Part shown: in pieces, positions 6,528-16,800 of the stretch | Position numbering within the stretch: the stretch's first letter is position 1 | Layout: each line of letters begins with the position of its first letter | IMG/VR virus record: IMGVR_UViG_3300033273_000350 | Span: 1-55,830 of that record | Reading direction: 5' to 3' (one strand) | DNA: 55,830 bases | DNA from: a virus | Translations under genes and position numbers: made by a program | The notes under the pieces: generated by a model | What the model was told of the DNA's origin: nothing | What the model saw: the letters and a program-made list of their open reading frames with translations, nothing else | The model's database searches: none

Positions 6528-7141
6528 TCATCAGTCAACAACCCTACTACGACTACAAAGATGCTCAGACTGATATTAAAAGTATCATTCATGCTATTAA
6601 TCTTTTGTATAGAGGTTCGGAAGTTCACCCAAATGGATTAGTTGGTGCTGAGATTGGAGTTTTCAGAGCAGACAGTTTTATGACTATTCTGCACAATTGT
6701 CCAAACGTAACAAAATTGCATGGTGTAGATGCATACAAACCCTACGCAGATTTTTTGAAAGACGAACCATCAGATGGACAACCAGCATATGTTGTTGATG
6801 AAAAGCAAATTGAATATGTAAAACTTACTTCATACCATCACCAAAAATATTCTGGATGTCAAGAAAAAATTGTATTCCATGAAATGGATAGTAATGATGC
6901 GGCAAAAGAAATTGAAGATGAAAGTTTAGATTTTATTTTTTTGGATGCTTGTATGACTGGAGAACAAGCATACAATGATATTGAAGTTTGGTATCCAAAA
7001 GTAAAATCAAATGGATTGTTTGCTGGTCATGATTGGAATTCCTTAGATGTTCAATCTGCTGTAGTAAAATTTATAGGGAGAAATCCTAGTATTTCGGATT
7101 GGAGTAGATATGATAATACTTGGGCATGGATTAAACCATGA
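6524..7141 (+). CDS. Class I SAM-dependent methyltransferase (island gene 3)
   Basis: A 205-residue Rossmann-fold methyltransferase of the Methyltransf_24-like type. Motif I is GAEIGVFRADS at residues 41-51, the acidic loop after strand 2 is HGVDAYKPY, and strand 4 is DFIFLDACMTG with the FLDA motif at 139-142. It is followed by the conserved GLFAGHDW (168-171). Family members methylate sugars or small molecules and sometimes sit in glycan or natural-product clusters. The ATG at 6524 overlaps the previous stop as ATGA, like the two downstream junctions of this operon, so I prefer it. The ATG at 6512 would add four residues. Confidence 0.82.
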   Translation: MIISQQPYYDYKDAQTDIKSIIHAINLLYRGSEVHPNGLVGAEIGVFRADSFMTILHNCPNVTKLHGVDAYKPYADFLKDEPSDGQPAYVVDEKQIEYVKLTSYHHQKYSGCQEKIVFHEMDSNDAAKEIEDESLDFIFLDACMTGEQAYNDIEVWYPKVKSNGLFAGHDWNSLDVQSAVVKFIGRNPSISDWSRYDNTWAWIKP

Positions 7142-7695
7142 TAGAAAATTTATATCCAACGCCAATCTATTCTGCTATCGTTGATAATTTTAACGATATC
7201 CAAAAAGAAATGTACTCTACTATTTCTAAATTGACTTTTGAAATGGTAGAGGAATGGGGACAAACACATTTTGTATCTTCATCTACATTCAATGATTCTT
7301 ATAAAATGAGGATCTTTGAAGATGAACTACATAAACATGTAGTAAATTATTGTTCAGAATTAGAATTCCCTGTAAGAGATTACAAACTCAAGTCTTGGTT
7401 TACAAAATTTGAAAAGGGAAACTACGGACACATTCATAGTCATGGTCATCATGACATATCAGTCTGCTATTATGTAAAGACTAAAGGGAGTTCTGGAAGT
7501 ATTTTCTTTGAAACTCCAGTTGAATCTGCTACAACTTCTTTTGTGTATAATAAAAAATATGCTAACAGGTATTGGCACCCACCAGTAGAAGGAAAACTCT
7601 TATTATTTCCTGCGTGGTTGAGACATGGAATTACTACAAACACAACTGATACTGAAAGAATCAGTTTTTCTGCAAATATAGAGTTTAAAAGATGA
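7138..7695 (+). CDS. 2-oxoglutarate/Fe(II) oxygenase, TIGR02466-like (island gene 4)
   Basis: A 185-residue paralogue of island gene 1. It opens with the entry strand NLYPTPIYSAIV and carries KSWFTKFEKGNYGHIHSHGH followed by HDISVCYYVKTKGSSGSIFF. The cluster of histidines at 98, 100, 102, 104 and 105 includes the first metal ligands. The distal H163 is in AWLRHGI, and R174 in ERISFSANI is the likely 2-oxoglutarate-binding Arg. It is coupled on both sides by ATGA overlaps, to the methyltransferase upstream and the halogenase downstream, which implies roughly equal expression of the three. Confidence 0.8.
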   Translation: MIENLYPTPIYSAIVDNFNDIQKEMYSTISKLTFEMVEEWGQTHFVSSSTFNDSYKMRIFEDELHKHVVNYCSELEFPVRDYKLKSWFTKFEKGNYGHIHSHGHHDISVCYYVKTKGSSGSIFFETPVESATTSFVYNKKYANRYWHPPVEGKLLLFPAWLRHGITTNTTDTERISFSANIEFKR

Positions 7696-9185
7696 AAATT
7701 GTAATTGTTGGTGGTGGAACTGTTGGTTGGTTGACTACCTTTGTGATGTCAAAAATTAGACCAAAACATCAGTATATTAATATCACCAGTTCCGACATTC
7801 CAACCATTGGTGTTGGGGAAGGAATTACTGGATTGTTTAGGAGAATTCTGACAGATCCTTTTTATGAAATTGACGAGTATGATTTTTTTGTAAAAACAAA
7901 ATCAGTTCCAAAACTTTCAATTAAATTTGATGGATGGAATAGTAACAACACTTCTTTCTTTCATCCTATTGAAGGAACGATAACATCTGATAAATTTATT
8001 GATACTGCATTATTTTACAGCATTCTAAAAGGATATGATGTTGATGATTGCAGTAAGACTGGGTATCTTTCTAATAGAAATAAAATCAACTTTGAACTTT
8101 CTAACGGCAAAGTAAATATCCATGACCCAGGACTACATGCTTATCATGTTGACAATGAGGAAGTTGGAAAGTATTTTAAAAATCTCTCATTAAAAAATAA
8201 AGTTACTTGTATCGATGCAAAAATCGATGAGGTGATTTGTGAAAATAATAAAATTAAATCAATTATCCTTTCTTCTGGCGAAGAAATAACCGCAGATTTT
8301 TTTGTTGATTGTAGTGGTTCAAAAAAAGTATTAATCAAAAATCTCTCAGATAAAATCGTTGACTACAACAAATATCTGCCTCTAAATGAAGCACTACTTT
8401 ATAGTGTTGATGAGTCTGATAGTGGCATACCTCCATACACATCATCAACAACAATGAATAGTGGATGGAAATTTAAAATACAAAAATCTAATTCTATTGG
8501 CAGAGGATATATTTACTCAAATTCGTTTTCAAATGAAAATAGAGTTTTGCAAGAGTTGAATAATTTTTATGGTAAAAATGTAAAGCATATAAAGACAGTC
8601 AAATTTAATAATACTAGACAGAAAGAATGTTTTTCTGGAAATTGTTTAGCACTGGGTCAATCTAATTACTCTGTCGAACCTCTACAAGCAACTGGAGTTC
8701 ACTGTGCATTAGTTCAATTAAACGATTTTATGAGAAATTGTTTTAGTGATGATATCACTATAATGCTGAATAGTGTTGCTGTAAAAAAGTACAACGAACG
8801 AGTTGCAAAAATTTGTGATGATCTAGTAGATTTTATAATGGTTCATTATACTGGCGGAAAAACCAATACTGATTTTTGGAAATATGTTACATATGATAAA
8901 CCAGTGTCAGATAAAGTTTCTGACATTTTAGATCTGGCAAAAACTAGATTAACTAGGTGGGATGATTTTGATACTTATTATGGATGTGCCAATCAAATTC
9001 TTTGGAATTCAACTCTAGCTGGACTTGGACACTTTAAAAAAGAAACCATACAACAAGTTTTTTCAACTTGGGGATTATATGAAGACATGTTAGAACAAGA
9101 ACTGCAGGAACACATTTTAGAAATGAGAAATCTTAGTTCTGTTTGTTCCAACACAAAATCAGTATTAGAAGTTCTTTTGAAATAA
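7692..9185 (+). CDS. Flavin-dependent halogenase, VirX1/tryptophan-halogenase family (island gene 5)
   Basis: A 497-residue flavoprotein. The N-terminal FAD site is IVGGGTVGWLTT (family consensus GGGxAGW). The second signature IGVGEGITGLFRRIL matches the halogenase IGVGEATxPxxR. K74 in VPKLSIKFDGW aligns with the catalytic lysine of PrnA-type enzymes (FKLGIRFxxW). The C-terminal FAD contact, GNCLALGQSNYSVEPLQATG, matches the family's EPLxSTG. The WxWxIP motif that usually marks halogenases reads GWKFKIQ here, near residue 258. The family oxidises chloride, bromide or iodide with FADH2 and oxygen and places it on an electron-rich aromatic. A cyanophage relative, VirX1 of phage Syn10, was reported to prefer iodide. 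The substrate here is unknown, and no flavin reductase is seen in the window. Confidence 0.9.
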   Translation: MKIVIVGGGTVGWLTTFVMSKIRPKHQYINITSSDIPTIGVGEGITGLFRRILTDPFYEIDEYDFFVKTKSVPKLSIKFDGWNSNNTSFFHPIEGTITSDKFIDTALFYSILKGYDVDDCSKTGYLSNRNKINFELSNGKVNIHDPGLHAYHVDNEEVGKYFKNLSLKNKVTCIDAKIDEVICENNKIKSIILSSGEEITADFFVDCSGSKKVLIKNLSDKIVDYNKYLPLNEALLYSVDESDSGIPPYTSSTTMNSGWKFKIQKSNSIGRGYIYSNSFSNENRVLQELNNFYGKNVKHIKTVKFNNTRQKECFSGNCLALGQSNYSVEPLQATGVHCALVQLNDFMRNCFSDDITIMLNSVAVKKYNERVAKICDDLVDFIMVHYTGGKTNTDFWKYVTYDKPVSDKVSDILDLAKTRLTRWDDFDTYYGCANQILWNSTLAGLGHFKKETIQQVFSTWGLYEDMLEQELQEHILEMRNLSSVCSNTKSVLEVLLK

Positions 9186-9186
9186 T

Positions 9187-9777
9187 ATGGAATATCAGTG
9201 GTATCTAAATGTAGAAAATAATGTACCTTGGGTAAAAGCAGAATCTGTATTTACAGATTTTGAAATAAAAAAAATTATAGAGATTGGTAAAGACCCAGAA
9301 AGATCAACACCAACAGAAGCAAAACTTGGACTTGATGGCACTAAAGATTCAAAATATAGAAAATGCAATCTGTCATGGATACGTTCTGACCTAAAGGATA
9401 ATCAATGGATCTTTAGGCACCTTTCAGATGTTCTAAATGAAATAAACAAATTTCATTTTAAGTTTGATGTTGATATGATACAAAATCTTCAATTCACAGA
9501 ATATACTTCAGACGGAGATTTTTATGGAAAACATTTAGATCTTGGTTATGAAGAATCTAGACCAAGAAAAATCAGTTTTAGTATTCAACTTTCAGATCCA
9601 TCTGAATATTCTGGTGGTGAATTAAATTTATACTACGAAAACTCCCCAGAAATTGCAGATAAAAAAAGGGGATGCCTTACAGCATTCCCCTCTTATGTTC
9701 TTCATGAAGTAACACCAGTTACACAAGGAACCAGATATGCTCTAGTTGGTTGGGTATCTGGTCCTAAATTTAAATAA
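9187..9777 (+). CDS. 2-oxoglutarate/Fe(II) oxygenase, PKHD/PiuC-like (island gene 6)
   Basis: A 196-residue member of the PKHD-type branch. The opening VPWVKAESVFTDFEIKKIIE is typical, and the catalytic core reads QFTEYTSDGDFYGKHLDLGY with H116-x-D118. It continues with SGGELNLYY, FPSYVLHEVTPVTQGTRYAL with the distal H173, and the 2-oxoglutarate-binding R183. All catalytic residues are present. Relatives hydroxylate proteins or siderophore-type molecules. It starts one base after the halogenase stop and ends immediately against the stop of the convergent glycine-rich fibre gene. A minus-strand terminator is embedded in its codons at 9661-9690. Confidence 0.85.
   Translation: MEYQWYLNVENNVPWVKAESVFTDFEIKKIIEIGKDPERSTPTEAKLGLDGTKDSKYRKCNLSWIRSDLKDNQWIFRHLSDVLNEINKFHFKFDVDMIQNLQFTEYTSDGDFYGKHLDLGYEESRPRKISFSIQLSDPSEYSGGELNLYYENSPEIADKKRGCLTAFPSYVLHEVTPVTQGTRYALVGWVSGPKFK
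9661..9690 (-). terminator. Minus-strand terminator inside the plus-strand oxygenase gene
   Basis: Read on the minus strand, GGGGAATGC, a short loop, GCATCCCC (one bulged base) and seven T. It lies about 90 bases past the stop of the glycine-rich fibre gene and so ends the long late fibre transcript before it runs antisense into the halogenase island. The same bases encode KKRGCLTAFPS of island gene 6. Confidence 0.72.
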
Positions 9778-10803
9778 TCAATAAGGCCAAGAGATAACAA
9801 TTCTTCCAGGGGATCCTGTAGCATCTGTGTTTCCTCCAGTTCCTGCACCTTGGTTGTCAACATCTGCATTATTACCAGGGCTTCCAGGATTAGATCCACC
9901 ACTACCACCACTAATTAGAACTGCTGATGTAACGGAACCAGCGGTATATCCTGATCCACCACCGCCGCCACCCATGTCGAGTGGTTCTTGATAGCAACCT
10001 GCACCACCGCCGTAGTATCCTCCTCCACCACCAGCTCCATATCCAGAAGTGCAATCTCCTCCACTTAACTGACCAGCATTAGCTGTACAGTTACTGCTTC
10101 CAGCACTTCCCTGAGATCCACCACCACCGTTGTTGTTTGAATAATTAGATGTTCCAGAAGCACCATTGGTGCCACCACCGCCTCCACCGTTACAGGAGTT
10201 TGGGTTTCTAGTAGCACCACCGCCACCGCCTCCACCAGCGACTAGTAGTGCTCTAGAGAAAGAACCAGTTTGTGGATTAGATCCAGAGAATACTGAGTTA
10301 CCACCAGTAAATAAACCAGAAAGACCACCACCAGATCCAGGACCCCAAGTATTTTTTGCTTTACCTCCACCACCATACGTTCTCGATGGAGACCTTTGAA
10401 TTCCAGCTTGACCAACAACAATGGTGTATGCAGTTCCTGGTACAACATCAAGGTTTCCAGAACAATGCCCACCGCCACCAGCTCTTCCACCATCAGACCA
10501 TCCAGAGGTGCCGCCGCCTCCGCCGCCGCCTCCCCAGACTTTAACTTTAATCTTGGTGACAGAATCTGGAACAGTCCAAGATTGATCTGATCCAGTATAA
10601 ACAAATGCTTGTGATCCAACTGGGTGATCTTCTTGTCCAGGGACATCAACCCAATCAGCGCCATTATAAATTTTTAATTTTCCATCATCACTGTCCCAAA
10701 CAGTCAATCCAACCTCACCTGTTGGTAAGTTTGCAGTTGTATAAGAGGGGAATTTTACACCAGTTCCAGTGGCGTTTAATCTTCCAACATTTAGTTCCGA
10801 CAT
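9778..10803 (-). CDS. Glycine-rich fibre/adhesin protein
   Basis: A 341-residue protein. It starts MSELNVGRLNATGTGVKFPS, then a short fibre-type domain with VWDSDDGKLKIYNGADWVDV. From about residue 75 follows a glycine-rich sandwich domain opening SWTVPDSVTKIKVKVWGGGG, and then repeated runs of Gly broken by Asn, Ser, Tyr and Cys (GAGGGGGYYGGGAGCYQEPL). Such domains resemble polyglycine-rich phage tip adhesins, so a role in host recognition at the end of a fibre is likely (inference). It lies downstream of the 3573-aa fibre with a 25-base gap and no late box, so it is cotranscribed with it. Its stop abuts the convergent oxygenase stop. Confidence 0.75.
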   Translation of the reverse strand: MSELNVGRLNATGTGVKFPSYTTANLPTGEVGLTVWDSDDGKLKIYNGADWVDVPGQEDHPVGSQAFVYTGSDQSWTVPDSVTKIKVKVWGGGGGGGGTSGWSDGGRAGGGGHCSGNLDVVPGTAYTIVVGQAGIQRSPSRTYGGGGKAKNTWGPGSGGGLSGLFTGGNSVFSGSNPQTGSFSRALLVAGGGGGGGATRNPNSCNGGGGGGTNGASGTSNYSNNNGGGGSQGSAGSSNCTANAGQLSGGDCTSGYGAGGGGGYYGGGAGCYQEPLDMGGGGGGSGYTAGSVTSAVLISGGSGGSNPGSPGNNADVDNQGAGTGGNTDATGSPGRIVISWPY

Positions 10804-10828
10804 AGTTTTAAAGAAAAAGTTTTACAAC

Positions 10829-13800
10829 TTAGTAAATTGTCCAAGAAGTACCAGCACCAACTGTTACTACATTTCCACTATTTATAGTGATTTGACCGTA
10901 ACTGTATAGAATTGAGTTCTGTGGTGTGGTTAAAGTTTCATTGATGGATGTTCCAGCAATATTTATAATTCCGCTAGCATCAATCCACTTAACAATGCCA
11001 TTGACATAGAGAGCACCAGTAACGTTGAAGTCTCCATCAACATCTAATGTGTAAGCAGGATCTGCTTTATTAATACCGACAGCAGACAATCTGTAGATAT
11101 CATTGCCATTAGACGCTTCTGTCCATCTTGAAGTAACGAATTCTGCATTATCTTGGAATAGTTGACCATTGATATTGACATCACCCTGAACATTTAAAAT
11201 ATAGTCTCTATTGACTGGGTTTGATGGATCAGTATTATCTACACCAGAGAATGCAGTTGTGTTTATAGCAGTAGCATTGGTAGAACCATTAAATGCAAGA
11301 ACTGGTGCTTGTGGAGTTGCTAGAGCAGTTCTCCAATCAACTCCACCAAGAGAATCGGAAGCGGAGATCTCGAATACATCAGCACCAGAGTTTAGTGCGT
11401 TACCAAATCTCCAGCTTCTACCGCCACCTGCTCCAGATCCTGCGCCCAAGAACTGAACTTCAGCACCATTATTTCCACTACCATCACTAATCTTGACAGA
11501 ATCTTTTGCATCAATAACAGCACCAAAAATAGTTGCCCAACGTTTTGAAACAGTACCTAAATGCTGTGTCTCTGTTGCTCCAGGGTACGTGTCACCAGAG
11601 TTGCTAATTCTGAGTCTTTCTGCGTTTGAAGAAATGCCAGTCTTAGTTCTGAAAATTAGGTCACCAACATTTGCTGAGCCTCTTTCAGCTGAAATTCCCC
11701 ATTCTGCTGGATCTCCAGCAGTAGTTCCATGACGGAGAACCATACCAGATTCACCACCGTTGGCAGCATTCCAAACAGTAAACTTGTATTGTGAAGTTTG
11801 TACCGCAAGTGCATTATTTGCTACATATGTGCCGCTGCCATCATCTGAATATACATTGAATATAGAGGGACCACTAGTTGTACTTCCGACAGTTGTTTTA
11901 GCATTAGTAGAATCTACATATAAAGTTCCAGCATTAACAGTTAAATCATCTTCTACCGTTACAGAAGCAAGGAAATCTGATCTACCAGAAACACTAAGTG
12001 CCTGGTCTGCTTCGGCAACATTAGTGATCAGGAGAGCACCAGTCATAGTGTCTCCAGTCTTCAATACGTTATCTGAAGCAGCACCTGTTAGATCTGCTGT
12101 GATTGTTCCAGCAGCAAAATCGCCATTGGTGTCTCTCATTACAGCAGACTTGAGAGATGCTGTAGATGCTACGTTGGTGGAATTGAAATTAACGTTGCCT
12201 GCGTTCCAAATAATAGATGAATTTACAGTGAATTCATTTTCATCTACAACAATAACATTAATTGAGCCAGAACCTTCGGTCGCATCACCACCACTTGCAA
12301 CAATTGCAGAGTTAAATGTCGGTGCATTGTTGTTATCTAAAGCAGGAGCAGCAGAAGAATTAAAATGAATGTAGGGAGTAGATGCAATGTTATTTCTTCT
12401 ACCCAATCTTACAAATCCATTACCAGCATTATTACCAATTTCTGCTGGTGTATACATGTTATTGTCTTCATTCAATGCATATGCATCAAATCGTCTTTGG
12501 ATATTTGCAGTTCCAAGAAAAACAGCATTGGTGAAGCTACCACCAGAAGACAACCTCCCTTCTAAGATAGTATAACTTTCTGCCGAATCATTTGCATCAA
12601 TGTGTTGGATAGCATTGTCAACAAAGAAATCACCAACGTTACCAGCGCCAGTGTTGTCGTATAGATTGATGCCACCAGGATATCCAATTCTATAAATTCC
12701 AGTTGCACTGATATCTAATACGTCTCTAAAGAAGATTCTATAAGAAGTATCTGTTCCATTATAAGATTTAAGTTCAATTTTATTTCTAAATTTGGTTGTA
12801 TCTAAGAATCTTGGTAAATACGTTTCCCAGAGTTGCTGAGGATCATTAGTTTTTGGATCATTAATATTGAGGTTCCATGGTTGCTGATACCAAGTTCCTT
12901 GTTTTGTGTCAAGTAAGTCAGCATTTGGACCTAAACCAGATACAGCATTTCCAGGACCATCATTTTCAGAAGTCCAGACTTTCGCCCAGTTACCAAATTG
13001 GTTCAGTACAGCACCAGAACCACGGAGGTAGATGTTATCATCATTACCAAATGCAAGTTGTCTTACACCACCGCCATTAACAGTTGAAGTATCACCAGCA
13101 GTTCTGATTGACATTACCAAATGCTTATTTGCATTTTGGATTCCAGAAACAACTTGAGGATATGCTGTGGAAAGACCGTCAGCAGTATCAAAAACGGTTC
13201 TCATTGTTAAACCGTTTGTAAATTCAAATGGAGCTCCATTTGAATTGGGGTTTTGGTCATTGGTGTTTACTTTGTCCGTTTCACCAGAACTACCAAGGAC
13301 ATTAAAGTCATAATCAACTTTTTTCTGCATTTGCAGAGGTCCGATGGAATCTTGGTAGAAGTTTTGTCCATCCAGATAAACCGAACCTTGTGCGCCGTCA
13401 AGTAAGTCAGCGTCTAGTCCACTAGCAATTGTATTTGACTGATCTTTCAGTGTAACTGAACCATTTGATCCAATTTCAAACTGAACTTTATTAAATCTAG
13501 CAACACCTGCAGTACCAAATGGATCTGCTGAAATTGTTGCGTCAGTTACTCTATCAACATCAAGACCAATGAAACCATGAGATCTTGTTGAGGTAGTTGT
13601 TTTTGCTTCTAATACAGCGTTACTTCCTGGTCCAATTTCTGTTGGAATAGTAATAGTAAAATCGCCATTTAGTGAAGCACTTTCATACTTCTGGAAGTTA
13701 GAACCAGCATTTGTAATGGTTACACTTTCGATAGAACCATTTGAATCTACGACAATATTAGCTTCAAGTCCGATACCATTTCCAACATTTGCACCCGTAA

Positions 13801-16800
13801 GTTCAATGTTTTTATAATCTCCAGGAGTGTATCCAGTACCAGCATTTGCAATTAAAATCTCGGCAACAAAGTCACTCTTAGTTTGTAATGAATCAATCTT
13901 GACTGGAGATGGATTGCGGAAAAACTCGATAAAAGTTCCTGCCGTAATTGTTACACCACTAGTGATTGGGTTGTTTAGAGCAATTGTTGTCAAACCACCC
14001 GTGCTGGCAATACCATTGATTGTTGTACCAGCAGGAATACCTGTAACACTTTCACTTACATCATGTCCAACAACAGCATCATCAATAATATCTGCTTCAT
14101 TAAAAATTAACTGACTAGAACCTCCAACTGCGTTTGCTACAATAGGAGCGAAGTATCTTCTTTCAGCACCTTTAACAGTTTGTACTGCTGGAGCATATCT
14201 GGTGTCGCCACGCAAGAATGTAAAGGAGTTTGCTGATCCTGTACCCAGAAGCGTAGAACTAATAACATTACCAGCAGTCGCTGTAAGATCTCCAATATTA
14301 ACAGCTTGGGCAGAAAGAGATACCCAGTTAGCATTATCAAAAGCGGATGTGTTAACAGCTCTATTGATGTTGATAACATTTGCTGGTACTGAATTGTCAT
14401 CAATAGAATCAGTATCTTCAATTTTAATATTATTGATGATATCACCATACAGTCTACTTTCAATAAACGCATCTGCTGTTGCTTGGGTGCCACTACCAGG
14501 AGGTGCAGCAATGGTAACAGTTGGTGCTGAGGTATAACCATAACCACCATAATATCCAGCATTCTCTGTGATGGTTAGTGTGACAACTTCACCACCAGCA
14601 ATTGTACAAACTGCAGTTGCTAGAACTCCAGTTCCACCTGGGGAAGCAATCGTTACTGTTGGAGCAGTTGTATATCCAGATCCACCATTTGTAATGTTAA
14701 GTTGATATACAACACCTTGTCTATATTCAGTTGCTTGGATTCTTCCTCCAGTTGGAGTTCCTGTATAAACTCCACCAACTCCGTTGTTGCTAAATGTTAG
14801 GGTTGGATCTACGGGGAATCCAAGGAACAAACTATCATTGTCATTGTTCAGAATGAATGAAGCTTGTGTGTCTTGCTGAATTGCGATATCACCAGCAAGT
14901 GCTCCTTCTAGAGCAAGTCTTCCCGCTTGATCGGCAACTGTGTAGACACTGAATGGTCTGAGTGCTGGGATCTGATCTAGAGAAATCTTACCAGAATCTG
15001 TAAGTTCAACCAGAGATCTTGGAACAGCATTTGTAGAGTATGGTTTGTTGATGTATGCACCAAGATTGTTGGTGATAAAATCTCTAACTGCCTTTTGTGT
15101 TGGTAGTTTAGAGTCAGATGTATTTGCTCCACCAAGGGTGTTATCAGCAGAGAATCCAGTAACAACAACAGTACCACCCTTCAATTTCAAGAATTCAACT
15201 TCAGAGATGGTAACTGTACCCGTGAAGGTAATAGCACCAGTTCTGTTTTCGATTCTTGCAAATGTACCAACCTTAAAGTCTCCAAGTTCATCAGTACCAG
15301 AGACATAAACACGACCATAGTTTTGATTGGGTCCGTCCACTTGTTCATACGCTTCAATCTTGGTGCCACCATTTTCTGGTAGTGCATTATATGAAATACC
15401 TGCACCAGCATATTCCCATGTGTGGGAAGAAGAGTTAACAATAGAAGGTCTATGGAAAGCAATTGTGGAATTAGCAGAACCAGCAGGTGTTAACTCTTGC
15501 TGTAGTGCTGTTAAACCACTAATGGTTGCTCCATCAGAATCTCTAACCAGTACAAGAGGATCATTACCATCACCATTTGCTAATGTGATAGTTGCTGTAA
15601 ATGGTGCTGCAACAGAGACAGCACTTACATCATCAATAAAGAATTCAATGTTGCTTGCCTGTGTTGAGTAACCAGGAATCTTGGCAATGTAATGCTCCAG
15701 CGGAGCTCTACCAAGACCAGTGAGAATCATGGTAGTTCTACCAGCAGCAGTCTGACTAATTGATTGAATCGTTGCTTGGTCAAAAGAATAAGCATCTCTT
15801 CTAAATCCGTTTGCTCTCAGTGCATATACACCAAAGTTTGTTGCAGAGTTGGTAATAGATGCATAACCACCACTCTCAGCTAAGACACCATCTTGACAGA
15901 AGATACAGAAAACCGAAACCAACTGAACATATCCATCATTCTTAATACGATATCCAGTTCCACCTTGAGACACAATAGTGAATGCTGCAGCAACCATGGA
16001 TTTACCTTGGTTGGGGAATGATGCAGAACCGTCGTCTTCTAGACCAGGGAAAGGACAGTTAGGTTGCTTAACCTTATCTCCATCAATTTCAGCGCCGCTA
16101 CCACCAGCAGAAGAGATTACAGAAGCATTCTGAGTGTATGGTGATGCTTCAATGATTGGGTAGTCATCGTAGTCGGCACGAACTGCCATTCTGGTTCCCT
16201 GTGTATCGTAGATATAACTATCTGGATACGTAATAATCTGTACGGTATCGTATAGAGTTCCGAAAGTTTGCGTAGTAGATCCAGGAACAATAGCAGTTCC
16301 ACTTGATGGATTTTCTGCATATTCCAAAATACCATCCAACAATGCCATCTCTGTATTGATGGTTGATTCAACATTAGCACAAGCAAGAGCAGGAGTGCTG
16401 GAAGAATAAGCAGTTACAGAATCTGCGCTTGTTCTTACAAATGTATGTACAGATTGTGGAGAATGTGATACAGCGTTATTGGTAGCACCCTCAAAATAAT
16501 GTGTAGATTGTGGTTCGTGCTTGATTGCTTGTGCTGTAGCACTAACAAATGTATGTACAGAACCAGCAGCAGTGCCAGCACCGCCAACATTGATAGTAAA
16601 TGTACCATCTTGACGCTCAAGACCATTAGCAGATGCACTTACAAACGTATGAGTACCAGTGTAAGAAGAAGGACCAATGTTAATATCAAACGTATTTGTG
16701 GTGACGTTAGAAATTTCTAACCAGCGACCCGATGGGTAATCATATCCAGCACGAGGATAAGACTTCTGTACTGTATTGCCATCTAGAACACATGTATATG

